Shown: positions 9,167 to 17,228 of the stretch, piece after piece
How positions within the stretch are numbered: the stretch's first letter is position 1
Layout of the letters: every line of letters begins with the position of its first letter
Assembly: GCA_963739985.1 (NCBI GenBank)
Contig: CAVUCE010000006.1
Span: forward strand, 377,645 to 441,644
Direction: 5' to 3'
Origin: CAVUCE01 sp963739985
Lineage (GTDB): Bacteria > Bacteroidota > Ignavibacteria > Ignavibacteriales > Ignavibacteriaceae
Length of the DNA stretch: 64,000 nucleotides
The notes under the pieces: model-generated
What the model was told of the DNA's origin: nothing
Database searches by the model: none
Seen by the model: the letters and a program-made list of their open reading frames with translations, nothing else
Program-made: the position numbers and the translations under genes

Positions 9167-10354
9167 TCATTTACTAAAAAAATATTCCAAATAACGCCAG
9201 TTCTGTGTTGACCATGATGCTTCATTATGAGTTTCACCTGTAGCAACATAAAATTCAAAATCTCTTCCTTCTTGATACTCCTTTTCTTTTAAGTAATTAA
9301 TCATTTCTTCTATTCCCGGCTTTAATTTAGCTTCAAGCCCAACGGTTCCGACATCGAAATAAAATTTAATTTTTTTCTTCGGTACTTTGTAGTTTCTTAA
9401 AGATTTGAAAATATTAACATAAGAAATATCGAATGCGGGAGAAATACAAGCAGATTTGGAAAACACCTTAGGATACTTCCATGCAAGTAAAAATGAAATC
9501 AGTCCGCCTGCAGAAGAACCGCCCACAGCAGTATTTTCTCTGTCCGGAAGTGTTCTATATTTTTTATCGATCATTGGCTTTAGCTTGTTTACTACAAAAT
9601 CCATATAAGCATTACCAACTTTTGAATTTAAATATTCATTTTTTCTATCTACCGTATTGTATATTCCGACAATAATTATTTCCTGTATCTTATTTTTCCT
9701 TATCAAACTATCCGCGCATTCATCCAGCTGCCAATCAATTCCGAACGATGAGGTTTGAGGATCAAAAAGATTTTGTCCGTCCTGCATATAAAGAACAGGA
9801 TATCTTTTGTTTTTATCTTTAAAGTAAGATGGTGGAAGCCAGATAATAACATCACGTTTACGAATCCCTTTTGCTTTAAGATTTTTTAAGTATCGAACTG
9901 TTCCGGTAATTTGTCCGTGAAATTTACTGATCGATTGGGAAGGGACCTGATCTTTCCACTTTGGAACACTTAAAGTAACTATTGAATCCTTACTAACTTT
10001 TAATTGATGATTTGGGGGAACAGTTAAGTTTGAATCCAATGCTTCTGTTGACCATGTTCCTTCTGTAAATTTGTATTGTAAATTCTCGCCGGTATTAAAA
10101 GTAATTGTTTTAGTCCAGACAGAATCATTTATTTTATTTAATAAAATTCCTGCCGGATTCCACTTACCAAGCTGGGGTATATTGCCCACAATGTAAACAT
10201 TTTTTCCGCTGTCAACAGATGCCGAATTTACAATAAAAGTAATTTTTACTTGCGCATTAGTTAAAGTGTTGCCAAGTAATATAAAAGTACATAAGATTAT
10301 TAAGTTTCTCATAATTATTTTGAATGAATTTATTATTGGAGCAGATTTATTCAT
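9167..10354 (-). CDS. exported esterase of the enterochelin-esterase (Fes-like) type with N-terminal CBM20-like domain
   Basis: An N-terminal domain (about residues 35-130: VNSASVDSGKNVYIVGNIPQ, LGKWNPA, YKFTEGTW) resembles the CBM20 starch-binding fold. The C-terminal alpha/beta-hydrolase (about 160-395) has YPVLYMQDGQNLFDPQ, the nucleophile elbow GGSSAGG, and the catalytic His in GETHNEASW, as in the COG2819/Fes esterase group. A signal peptide starts at an internal Met (MRNLIILCTFILLGNTLTNAQ, residue 15), so translation may really begin at 10312. Neither start has a clear ribosome binding site. No T9SS tail is present. The substrate cannot be told from sequence; acyl or feruloyl esters are typical of the wider group. 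Confidence 0.82.
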   Translation of the reverse strand: MNKSAPIINSFKIIMRNLIILCTFILLGNTLTNAQVKITFIVNSASVDSGKNVYIVGNIPQLGKWNPAGILLNKINDSVWTKTITFNTGENLQYKFTEGTWSTEALDSNLTVPPNHQLKVSKDSIVTLSVPKWKDQVPSQSISKFHGQITGTVRYLKNLKAKGIRKRDVIIWLPPSYFKDKNKRYPVLYMQDGQNLFDPQTSSFGIDWQLDECADSLIRKNKIQEIIIVGIYNTVDRKNEYLNSKVGNAYMDFVVNKLKPMIDKKYRTLPDRENTAVGGSSAGGLISFLLAWKYPKVFSKSACISPAFDISYVNIFKSLRNYKVPKKKIKFYFDVGTVGLEAKLKPGIEEMINYLKEKEYQEGRDFEFYVATGETHNEASWSTQNWRYLEYFFSK

Positions 10355-10441
10355 AATGTTAGTTCTTGAATTAATAAATCGTGCAGTAAGAAAATTTAAA
10401 GTAACTAATTTATGCTAAACTAGATAATATTTTTAATTAAC

Positions 10442-11281
10442 TCAAAAGTGAACGGTTATCATCCAATCAGTATAATCAGAATTATATTTTTTCATTGAAG
10501 CAATTGCTCTTTGCTTAAATGCGCTATCCACGATTGCAACCTGTCCGGGATAAATTTTAAATCTTATTTTCAAGTAATGCCAGTTGTTTGGAGTTGTTTG
10601 AAGCACACCTATAATTTCGGGTTTTTCTTTCATAATGTGTTTAAATTCAACATAAATTCCTTCAGTAATATTCGTAATACTTTTCACAATCTCTTTTTCG
10701 TCCGAATTCTCCGGGAGTTGAATATCGACATAAATATTAAAGTAACCTTGATTATATCTTCCTATAATTCCGATGATTCTGTTTGGGATAAATATTTTTC
10801 CGCCTTGTAAGCTTCTTAGTGTTGTGAATCTTAATCCAATGCTTTCAACTTTTCCTATCTGTCCGGAAATTTCAACAATATCCTGAATATTTAAAGCATC
10901 TGAAAAGATAAGAGTTAATCCTGTAACAACATCTTGTACGAAACCTTGCGAGCCAAAAGCAAGCGCCAATCCTATTATTGAAGCACTGGCTAAGTAAGCG
11001 CTCAAAGAAACATTAAACTGTTTTAATACCAATCCGGCTGCTAAAAAATATATAAGAAAAGTAATAGCGCTTACGAATATTGTAGTTAGCGAAGCAAATT
11101 TTGGATATTTCTTAACTATAACTTCATCATCAAAATCTTTTTTACCCAATTTAAAAGTAAATAGACGCTTACTCAATTTTTTTAGTAGTTTAACTATTAA
11201 ACTTGCTATTATTGCAAAAATAACAATTAAAATAATTTTTATTCCGAGCGGAAATGCTTGGTAAGCTGTAATTGGATTCAT
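10442..11281 (-). CDS. small-conductance mechanosensitive channel, MscS family
   Basis: The 279-residue protein has three hydrophobic segments (IIVIFAIIASLIVKLL, FVSAITFLIYFLAAGLVL, and the pore helix SASIIGLALAFGSQGFVQDVVTGL). It then has the MscS beta domain (LNIQDIVEISGQIGKVESIGLRFTTLRSLQGGKIFIPNRII). The pore-lining GlyAla-rich helix and the FIPN segment are diagnostic. Such channels release solutes on hypo-osmotic shock. It is divergent from the CPBP gene at 11396, with the two starts 114 bases apart, so a shared promoter region lies between them. Confidence 0.92.
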   Translation of the reverse strand: MNPITAYQAFPLGIKIILIVIFAIIASLIVKLLKKLSKRLFTFKLGKKDFDDEVIVKKYPKFASLTTIFVSAITFLIYFLAAGLVLKQFNVSLSAYLASASIIGLALAFGSQGFVQDVVTGLTLIFSDALNIQDIVEISGQIGKVESIGLRFTTLRSLQGGKIFIPNRIIGIIGRYNQGYFNIYVDIQLPENSDEKEIVKSITNITEGIYVEFKHIMKEKPEIIGVLQTTPNNWHYLKIRFKIYPGQVAIVDSAFKQRAIASMKKYNSDYTDWMITVHF

Positions 11282-11395
11282 TATAAACTCATCAATTTTT
11301 TAATATCATAAATTTGTAATTTTACAACTCTAAACCATTGCTTTAATAACGATTTCTATAATGCGTATTAATCAATTGAATTATAAAAGTATTAA

Positions 11396-12190
11396 ATGTT
11401 AAAAAAACATATACATATTAGAGAAGAGCTTCAAAGTCTAAAAAAAATAATATTGAGTTTAGATAAAAAAGTTGTTGTAATATTTTTATCAATTGCGATA
11501 CTTCAAACAATCTCATATTATTTTACATCTCGTATGTTCTTTCGCCAAAATTTTTATGATCAATTGATTTCAAATCCAAATTATCAAAGTTATGAACTTG
11601 GTTATTGGTTCATTAGTGATTCGTTAACCTATCTTGTTATTCCAATTCTAATCATAAAAATTGTTCTAAAGTCTAATTTAAAGGATTTTGGTTTACAAGT
11701 TGGTGATTACAAACTCGGGTTGTTTTTAGCTGTATTATTTATCTTAATAATGATTCCAATAAATTGGTTCTCATCAACCGATCCGGCATTTGCCGCAACT
11801 TATCCATTGTTGGAAAAAGCACGCGATTCATGGTCGATTTTTATTTTTTATGAATTGGGATTATTATTGTATTTAATCGCCTGGGAATTTATTTGGCGTG
11901 GCTTTACACTGTTTGGGCTTAAAGAAAAATTTGGTTATTATTCAGTATTAATCCAGATGATTCCTTTTTTGATTCTACACGATGGTAAACCTTTTGCAGA
12001 AACATTCGGTGCTATTTTTGGCGGAATTGCCCTGGGAATTTTAGCATATAGAACTCGTTCAATTTTCTATTGCGTAATTGCTCATGCAGGTATTATGTTT
12101 AGCATCGATTTAATTTCTATTTTACGTTACCGTTCCGGTGATTTTGGAATCGGATTTAGCTCAATTATACATTTATTAAAAGTATTTTAA
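11396..12190 (+). CDS. CPBP-family (CAAX/Abi-like) intramembrane protease homologue
   Basis: The 264-residue protein has about seven hydrophobic segments and the three CPBP motifs: WEFIWRGF (about residue 163), IPFLILHDGKP (about 195) and FYCVIAHAGIMF (about 230). The family's first motif is normally EExxxR; here only one acidic residue of the pair is present (E-F-I-W-R), so proteolytic activity is plausible but not assured. It is followed after 14 bases by pdxJ, probably in the same transcript but not functionally linked in any obvious way. Confidence 0.78.
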   Translation: MLKKHIHIREELQSLKKIILSLDKKVVVIFLSIAILQTISYYFTSRMFFRQNFYDQLISNPNYQSYELGYWFISDSLTYLVIPILIIKIVLKSNLKDFGLQVGDYKLGLFLAVLFILIMIPINWFSSTDPAFAATYPLLEKARDSWSIFIFYELGLLLYLIAWEFIWRGFTLFGLKEKFGYYSVLIQMIPFLILHDGKPFAETFGAIFGGIALGILAYRTRSIFYCVIAHAGIMFSIDLISILRYRSGDFGIGFSSIIHLLKVF

Positions 12191-12204
12191 AAAGGAATAT
12201 AGAA

Positions 12205-12915
12205 ATGAGATTTTCTTTAAATGTAGATCATATTGCTACCTTAAGAAACGCCAGGGGAGAAGATCAACCCGATCCTGTAACCGCGTCTCTGCTTGCAGAG
12301 GAATATGGTGTGGACGGAATTGTTGTTCATTTAAGAGAAGATAGAAGACATGTAAATGAAAGAGATGTTAGGCTTTTACGAGAACTGATCAAAACAAAGC
12401 TGGATCTCGAAATGGCGGCGACTAAAGAAATAATAAAAATTGCCTGCGATGTCGGTCCGGAGCTTGCTACCATTGTACCTGAAAAAAGACAAGAGTTAAC
12501 AACCGAAGGCGGAATAAATGTTATTGATAATATTAGTCATCTAAAAGATACAATTTCAGAATTGCATGATTCGGAAATTGAAGTCTCCTTATTTATTGAG
12601 CCGAGCATTGATCAAATAGATGCCGCCGCGGAGATTGAAGCTGATTTTATTGAAATTCATACCGGTGTTTTTGCTAATGCAATTATTGAAGCGGATCAAT
12701 TTGATGAGCTTGAAAAAATTAGGTTAGCAGTAAAACACGCAAAGAAACTGGGACTTGGTGTCAATGCAGGTCACGGATTAAATTATCAGAATATAAAAAT
12801 ATTCCGCGAAATCCCGGACATTGATGAAGTAAGTATCGGTCAGGCAGTTATTGCAAAAGCAATTTTTGTAGGACTAAAGGAAGCCGTTCAAGAAATGATG
12901 AGGTTAATAGGATAA
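12205..12915 (+). CDS. pdxJ: pyridoxine 5'-phosphate synthase
   Basis: PdxJ condenses 1-deoxy-D-xylulose 5-phosphate with 3-amino-2-oxopropyl phosphate to make pyridoxine 5'-phosphate, the last ring-forming step of DXP-dependent vitamin B6 synthesis. The 236-residue length is standard. Clear segments are SLNVDHIATLRNARG at the N-terminus, GIVVHLREDRRHVNERDV, CDVGPELATIVPEKRQELTTEGG, VSLFIEPS, EIHTGVFAN, VNAGHGLNYQN and EVSIGQAVIAKAIFVGL. AAAGGA at 12190-12195 precedes the ATG. Its substrate comes from Dxs, encoded at 57921 in the same window. Confidence 0.97.
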   Translation: MRFSLNVDHIATLRNARGEDQPDPVTASLLAEEYGVDGIVVHLREDRRHVNERDVRLLRELIKTKLDLEMAATKEIIKIACDVGPELATIVPEKRQELTTEGGINVIDNISHLKDTISELHDSEIEVSLFIEPSIDQIDAAAEIEADFIEIHTGVFANAIIEADQFDELEKIRLAVKHAKKLGLGVNAGHGLNYQNIKIFREIPDIDEVSIGQAVIAKAIFVGLKEAVQEMMRLIG

Positions 12916-12934
12916 ATAATTAAGAAAGCTTTTA

Positions 12935-14542
12935 ATGATTGGTATAGGCAAAATAAAAGTATCTATTAAAATATGGATAGTTCTATTCATTACTAATATG
13001 TTTTTATCACCAATTAATTTTGCACAGTTTAAAAACATAAAAGTTAACTCGGATAATATTTATTCTCCTGAAGAAGTATCAATTTCTATTAACCCGAGAG
13101 ATACAAATTATGTGGCCGCGGGCGCTAATCTTAAAGCATTCTTTTATTCTTCAAACGGTGGAACTTCATGGAATTCAGCAAGCATGGAATCTAATTTGGG
13201 AGTTTACGGTGATCCGTGTTTAATATATGATGGAAATGGAAATCTGTATTATGCTCATCTTTCTAATCCCGGCAACTCAATTGATTGGCTGGATAGAATA
13301 GTTGTTCAAAAATCAACCGACAATGGATTAACCTGGAATAGCGGTTCCGGTGCGGGATTAAATCCGCCAAAGGATCAAGATAAAGAATGGCTTGCCGCTG
13401 ATTTTAATAGCCCGAAATTTAAAAACAATTTGTATGTGTGCTGGACTCAATTTGATAAATACGGAAGCACGCAAATTGGCGATAGTTCCCGCATTATGTT
13501 TTCTCGCTCTACTGATTTTGGAGATAGTTGGTCTACTTCAAAAGTTATAAGCGATGAAAGCGGCAATTGTCTTGACAGTGATTCAACTGTTGAAGGTGCT
13601 GTTCCTTGTGTTGGTCCTAATGGCGAAATATTTGTAAGCTGGTCAGGACCAAAAGGAATTATGTTTGACAAATCAACTGACGGTGGAAATACCTTTGGAA
13701 AAGATGTTTTTGTTGCAGATCAGCCCGGCGGCTGGGATTTTAATGTTTCCGGAATTTATAGAGCAAATGGTTTACCAATTACTGCTTGCGATACTAGCAA
13801 TTCTGCTTATCGAGGAGCAATATATGTTTGCTGGAGTGATCAAAGAAACGGATCGGATAATACCGATATTTTTATTTCCAAATCAACAGATTACGGCAGC
13901 ACATGGAGTGAAGCGAAAAAAGTAAATACGGACATTACTGAAAGACAGCAATTTTTCCCCTGGTTATCGATCGATCAAACAACCGGTAACATTTATGTGG
14001 TTTTTTATGATAGAAGAAATACAATTGGGGCGGCAACTGATGTTTACTTAGCGAAATCCAGCGATGGCGCAAACTCATTTCAGAATTATAAAGTTAGTTC
14101 ATCTTCGTTTAATCCGGTTTCAAATGTTTTCTTTGGCGATTATATAAACGTTTCCGCCTATGCCGGAAAAATTGTTCCGATATGGATGAGATTAGATAGT
14201 ACTCAGCTTAGTGTTTGGTCAACCAACATCTACGATAATAATTTAATCCTTTCCACCGGAGAAATTGTTAAATCTCCGAATAATTATATCTTGTTTCAGA
14301 ATTATCCCAATCCTTTTAATCCATCAACAACTATTAGTTATGAATTACCGGAAACCGAACATGTAGTTATAAAAATTTATAATGTTCTTGGAAAAGAAAT
14401 AAGTACGTTAGTCAATTCTGTTAAAGATTCCGGAATTCACGAAGTCAATTTTGATGCTTCTAATTTAAGCAGCGGGATGTATTTCTATAGAATTGAGGCG
14501 GATCATTTTGTCGACCAGAGAAAAATGATTTTACTTAAATAG
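12935..14542 (+). CDS. exported Asp-box (BNR/sialidase-like) beta-propeller protein with T9SS sorting domain
   Basis: The product is 535 residues with a signal peptide near residues 12-30 (IWIVLFITNMFLSPINFAQ). The body carries at least five Asp-box motifs (SSNGGTSW, STDNGLTWNS, STDFGDSWS, STDGGNTFG, STDYGSTWS), spaced as in six-bladed sialidase-type propellers. I see no sialidase arginine triad that would justify calling an enzyme. The C-terminal 90 residues are a T9SS sorting domain (QNYPNPFNPSTTISYELP, SSGMYFYRIEADHF, RKMILLK). The role is probably surface binding or glycan interaction; this is inference. Confidence 0.85.
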   Translation: MIGIGKIKVSIKIWIVLFITNMFLSPINFAQFKNIKVNSDNIYSPEEVSISINPRDTNYVAAGANLKAFFYSSNGGTSWNSASMESNLGVYGDPCLIYDGNGNLYYAHLSNPGNSIDWLDRIVVQKSTDNGLTWNSGSGAGLNPPKDQDKEWLAADFNSPKFKNNLYVCWTQFDKYGSTQIGDSSRIMFSRSTDFGDSWSTSKVISDESGNCLDSDSTVEGAVPCVGPNGEIFVSWSGPKGIMFDKSTDGGNTFGKDVFVADQPGGWDFNVSGIYRANGLPITACDTSNSAYRGAIYVCWSDQRNGSDNTDIFISKSTDYGSTWSEAKKVNTDITERQQFFPWLSIDQTTGNIYVVFYDRRNTIGAATDVYLAKSSDGANSFQNYKVSSSSFNPVSNVFFGDYINVSAYAGKIVPIWMRLDSTQLSVWSTNIYDNNLILSTGEIVKSPNNYILFQNYPNPFNPSTTISYELPETEHVVIKIYNVLGKEISTLVNSVKDSGIHEVNFDASNLSSGMYFYRIEADHFVDQRKMILLK

Positions 14543-14560
14543 CATATCTTTTCAAGAATT

Positions 14561-14631
14561 ACTAAAACGGTTGAAAATATAAAATTCTACCAAAACGGTA
14601 GAAATATAATTATTCTACTAAAATAGTTGAA
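14561..14631. promoter_or_regulatory. three operator-like direct repeats at exact 28-bp spacing upstream of satD
   Basis: A 15-bp unit occurs three times: ACTAAAACGGTTGAA at 14561, ACCAAAACGGTAGAA at 14589 and ACTAAAATAGTTGAA at 14617. Starts are exactly 28 bp apart. The middle copy, with its flanks, forms a dyad (TTCTACC...GGTAGAA). The array ends 46 bases before the satD ATG and lies outside any gene. Evenly phased imperfect copies with a dyad centre are typical of sites for a DNA-binding regulator. SatD itself has a C-terminal helix-turn-helix-like segment, so autoregulation is one possibility. Confidence 0.55.
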
Positions 14632-14677
14632 TCTCTCGATTGAGATGATTATTTTTCTAAAAAACATTTAGAATGAA

Positions 14678-15298
14678 ATGAAAAGAATAGCAATAATCGG
14701 AGATATTGTAGAATCGAGAAAAGTAAAAAATCGTGCGGTTTTACAAAAAGACCTACAAAAAATCTTTAGGCAAATTAATAAAAGCTCAAAAACACTAGTT
14801 TCTCCATATACTATTACTCTTGGTGATGAATTCCAGGCTTTATATAATTCTGCTAATGAAATATTTAGAGATATATTAAAGGTTATTGGAAATCTTTATC
14901 CAGTTAAAATAAAATTCTCAATTGGAATAGGAGAGATAACTACTTCTATAAATAAGCAGCAGGCAATTGGAATGGATGGCCCTGCGTTCCATAATGCAAG
15001 AGCAGGATTAAATGAACTGAAAAAGCTTCATTATTATTTTAACATTAAATCTGTGGATGAAATTAGGTTAATCCGAAATAGTTTGTTTTTGGTTTCACAT
15101 TTAATGGGAAATTGGAAAGCATCGCGTTACGAAATAACAAATCTATATCTTGATGGATATAATGTTAAGAAGATAGCAAAAAAAACTAAGTTAACTGATA
15201 AGGCCATATACAAAAATCTTGATGCCGGTGAAATTGATTTAATCAAAAATATCTTTGAAGATATTGCCATAGAAATAAACGATAAAATAAAAAACTAA
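14678..15298 (+). CDS. SatD family protein
   Basis: The 206-residue protein opens with the SatD signature (MKRIAIIGDIVESRKVKNR) and contains TITLGDEFQALY, KIKFSIGIGEITTSI and GMDGPAFHNARAGLNELKK, which match the SatD family, named after a gene of the Streptococcus mutans secretion and acid tolerance operon. The IGDIxxSR and SxGxGxxxT pattern suggests a nucleotide-cyclase-like fold, but catalytic activity is not established. The C-terminal 60 residues (LYLDGYNVKKIAKKTKLTDKAIYKNL) look like a sigma-region-4-type helix-turn-helix. Its TAA overlaps the ATG of the next gene (TAATG), so the two are translated as a coupled pair. Confidence 0.85.
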   Translation: MKRIAIIGDIVESRKVKNRAVLQKDLQKIFRQINKSSKTLVSPYTITLGDEFQALYNSANEIFRDILKVIGNLYPVKIKFSIGIGEITTSINKQQAIGMDGPAFHNARAGLNELKKLHYYFNIKSVDEIRLIRNSLFLVSHLMGNWKASRYEITNLYLDGYNVKKIAKKTKLTDKAIYKNLDAGEIDLIKNIFEDIAIEINDKIKN

Positions 15299-16029
15299 TG
15301 GAATTCTATTTCTTAGTAAATATTGTTTTGATCTCACGACTATTTTTTGGTTTTAATGTTGAACCCTTAAATTTAAAACAAGTTATTGCTGTAATAATTT
15401 TTCAAGCTGTGTCTCTTCTTCTATTCAAATTCTGTATCTCGGTATTTATCCTATTAACTGTTTTAGCAGTATTGAACATTTTGATGTTTGTGTCGGAAAA
15501 GAAATGGAAAAATTCAATTCCAATAAGACTTCTATTTTTAGCAATTTTTGTAATTATAATTAGCATTTTTACATCAACAGAAATTTCAACCAGTTTTAAT
15601 TATCCCCTGATCGATAATTTATTAAATGCCGGTAAATACTTCTTTATTTTTAGTGGTTTGAAAGAGATTAATGGATTAACATTCAACATCCATTTAATGG
15701 GAATATTATTGTTACTTAATGAAGCTAATTTAGCAATCAGATATTTCTTTGAAGTGTTTAAGCTTGTTCCCAAACAAGACCAGGGCGATGAGGTTGATGT
15801 TAAAGAATATAACGCCGGAAGAATCATTGGAATGTTGGAAAGAATTATTATCTATATCTTTGTCCTTGCCGGCCAATACGCAGCAATTGGATTTATTATA
15901 GCAGCAAAAAGTTTCACAAGATTTGAACAACTTAAACAGAGAAGTTTTGCGGAATATGTATTAATCGGTACTTTCCTTTCCTCAGTATTTGCAATTTTGA
16001 TATCACTTCTCATTATTAATATTACATAG
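15298..16029 (+). CDS. DUF3307 family integral membrane protein
   Basis: The 243-residue protein has about six to seven hydrophobic segments. Its C-terminal third has the pattern seen in DUF3307 proteins (AGRIIGMLERIIIYIFVLAG, AIGFIIAAKSFTRFEQL, FAEYVLIGTFLSS). Function is unknown. It overlaps satD by one base. Genes of this membrane family are often found beside satD, which suggests one functional unit, perhaps a membrane sensor or effector with a cytoplasmic regulator; that is inference. Confidence 0.8.
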   Translation: MEFYFLVNIVLISRLFFGFNVEPLNLKQVIAVIIFQAVSLLLFKFCISVFILLTVLAVLNILMFVSEKKWKNSIPIRLLFLAIFVIIISIFTSTEISTSFNYPLIDNLLNAGKYFFIFSGLKEINGLTFNIHLMGILLLLNEANLAIRYFFEVFKLVPKQDQGDEVDVKEYNAGRIIGMLERIIIYIFVLAGQYAAIGFIIAAKSFTRFEQLKQRSFAEYVLIGTFLSSVFAILISLLIINIT

Positions 16030-16060
16030 ACACAAGAGCAGCTATTTGCATAATCAACAA

Positions 16061-16840
16061 ATGAACTTGAAACATAAGCTTGATTACCATTATAAAGCTT
16101 TTGATAAATCACAAATTTCACCTGATCCACTGCAGTTTCTTCATCAATTTTCTAGTGAAAAAGATATTGAGGTTATCGGTTTTATTGCTTCTATTTTTGC
16201 TTATGGAAATGTTACCCAAATCATTAACACGTTAAATAAAATTGTTACTTTCACTGAAGATAATCCGTATAAGTTTGTTGTAAATTTTAAAAGCAAAAAT
16301 TATCATAAAAAATTAACCGGATTGAAGCATCGTTTTTATACTGAAAATGATATAAAAACTTTTTTCTATGTTTTAAATGATGTTTATAAAAATTATGATT
16401 CCCTAAAGAATTTATTTCTTAAAAATTATGATGGTTCCGAAGGAAATATTAAAAATGCTTTGGGAAAATATTCACAGCATTTGATTGAAAAGTCGGAACA
16501 ATATAATGATGGAAAAATTACTCGCGGTGTGAGATTTATGTTTCCTTTGCCGGAAGTTGGAAGTGCGTGTAAAAGGATGAATCTTTTCCTAAGATGGATG
16601 GTAAGACACGACGAACTTGATTTCGGTTTATGGAAAGAAGTAGAAACGAGTAAATTAATAATTCCGGTTGATACGCATATAGCAAGAATTTGCAAATTAT
16701 TAAAGCTTACTGACCTTAAAAATGTAAACTGGAAAATGGCTGAACAGATAACTGCTAACTTAAAAAAGTTTGATCCTAATGATCCGGTAAAATATGATTT
16801 TGCTATTTGTCATATTGGAATGAGAAAATTAGATTTTTGA
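16061..16840 (+). CDS. TIGR02757 family protein
   Basis: The protein (259 residues from the ATG at 16061) matches the TIGR02757/DUF2400 family common in Bacteroidota and relatives: DPLQFLHQFSSEKDIEVIGFIASIFAYGNVTQI, KRMNLFLRWMVRHDELDFGLW, LIIPVDTHIARICKLL and YDFAICHIGM. The pattern VDTHIxRI resembles helix-hairpin-helix DNA glycosylases, but the family has no established function. An upstream in-frame TTG at 16046 would add five residues (MHNQQ); I prefer the ATG. It probably shares a transcript with the SatD pair. Confidence 0.87.
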   Translation: MNLKHKLDYHYKAFDKSQISPDPLQFLHQFSSEKDIEVIGFIASIFAYGNVTQIINTLNKIVTFTEDNPYKFVVNFKSKNYHKKLTGLKHRFYTENDIKTFFYVLNDVYKNYDSLKNLFLKNYDGSEGNIKNALGKYSQHLIEKSEQYNDGKITRGVRFMFPLPEVGSACKRMNLFLRWMVRHDELDFGLWKEVETSKLIIPVDTHIARICKLLKLTDLKNVNWKMAEQITANLKKFDPNDPVKYDFAICHIGMRKLDF

Positions 16841-16870
16841 TAATTCTAAACCGTAAAACATTTTATTAAT

Positions 16871-17003
16871 TCATGTTACGCAAAAAGGTCATTCTGAATG
16901 AAATGAAGAATCTCAAAGTAGTGATTTTTGCAAATTTAAGAGATATTTCATCCGGCGACTGCTGGATTCAATATTACCAAAACATATATTTGCGTAACAT
17001 GAG
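16871..17003. mobile_element. MITE-like element: 14-bp terminal inverted repeats, 8-bp flanking direct repeat
   Basis: TCATGTTACGCAAA at 16871-16884 is repeated in perfect inverted orientation at 16989-17002. The octamer TTATTAAT occurs directly outside both ends (16863-16870 and 17004-17011), as expected for a target-site duplication. The roughly 130-bp interior has no coding capacity and holds a copy of the dispersed CATTCTGA...GAAGAATCT repeat. These are the features of a non-autonomous miniature inverted-repeat element. The AT-rich octamer could match by chance, so the duplication is less secure than the inverted repeats. Confidence 0.55.
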
Positions 17004-17084
17004 TTATTAATTTAAAAGAAGAAAATTACTAATTACAGTTTGCAGAAATATATTTATTCATTATTTTGGCAACAATTATGGATG

Positions 17085-17106
17085 ATTCTAATTACATAAT
17101 TAGAAT
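17085..17106. promoter_or_regulatory. 22-bp dyad upstream of the OPT transporter
   Basis: The half-sites ATTCTAATTA and TAATTAGAAT are perfectly inverted around a CA centre, about 120 bases before the ATG at 17229. A dyad of this length without a following T-run looks more like a regulator site than a terminator. No regulator can be named. Confidence 0.35.
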
Positions 17107-17228
17107 TATAGATAGATTTGCAAGAAAATTAATCCCTATATCATAATTTTTATTTCTCAAATTAAATACATTTAGATTTAATCCCATTTGAATTAACATA
17201 TTTTTTTGAAACATAAAGGTAAATTATT

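Larger units (their letters stand above)
16841..17228. other. 388-base non-coding region with a MITE-like element and a palindrome
   Basis: No gene is supported here. It contains the inverted-repeat-bounded element at 16871-17003 and the perfect dyad at 17085-17106, both listed separately, and then AT-rich sequence leading to the OPT transporter gene. Confidence 0.6.

Noticed and set aside
12935..14542. Active sialidase
   Set aside because: Asp-box motifs alone occur in many non-enzymatic propellers; the arginine triad and other catalytic residues could not be identified.
14561..14631. Short direct repeats with regular spacing as a CRISPR array
   Set aside because: Repeats are only 15 bp and imperfect, spacers 13 bp, only three copies, and no cas genes. 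A regulatory array fits better.
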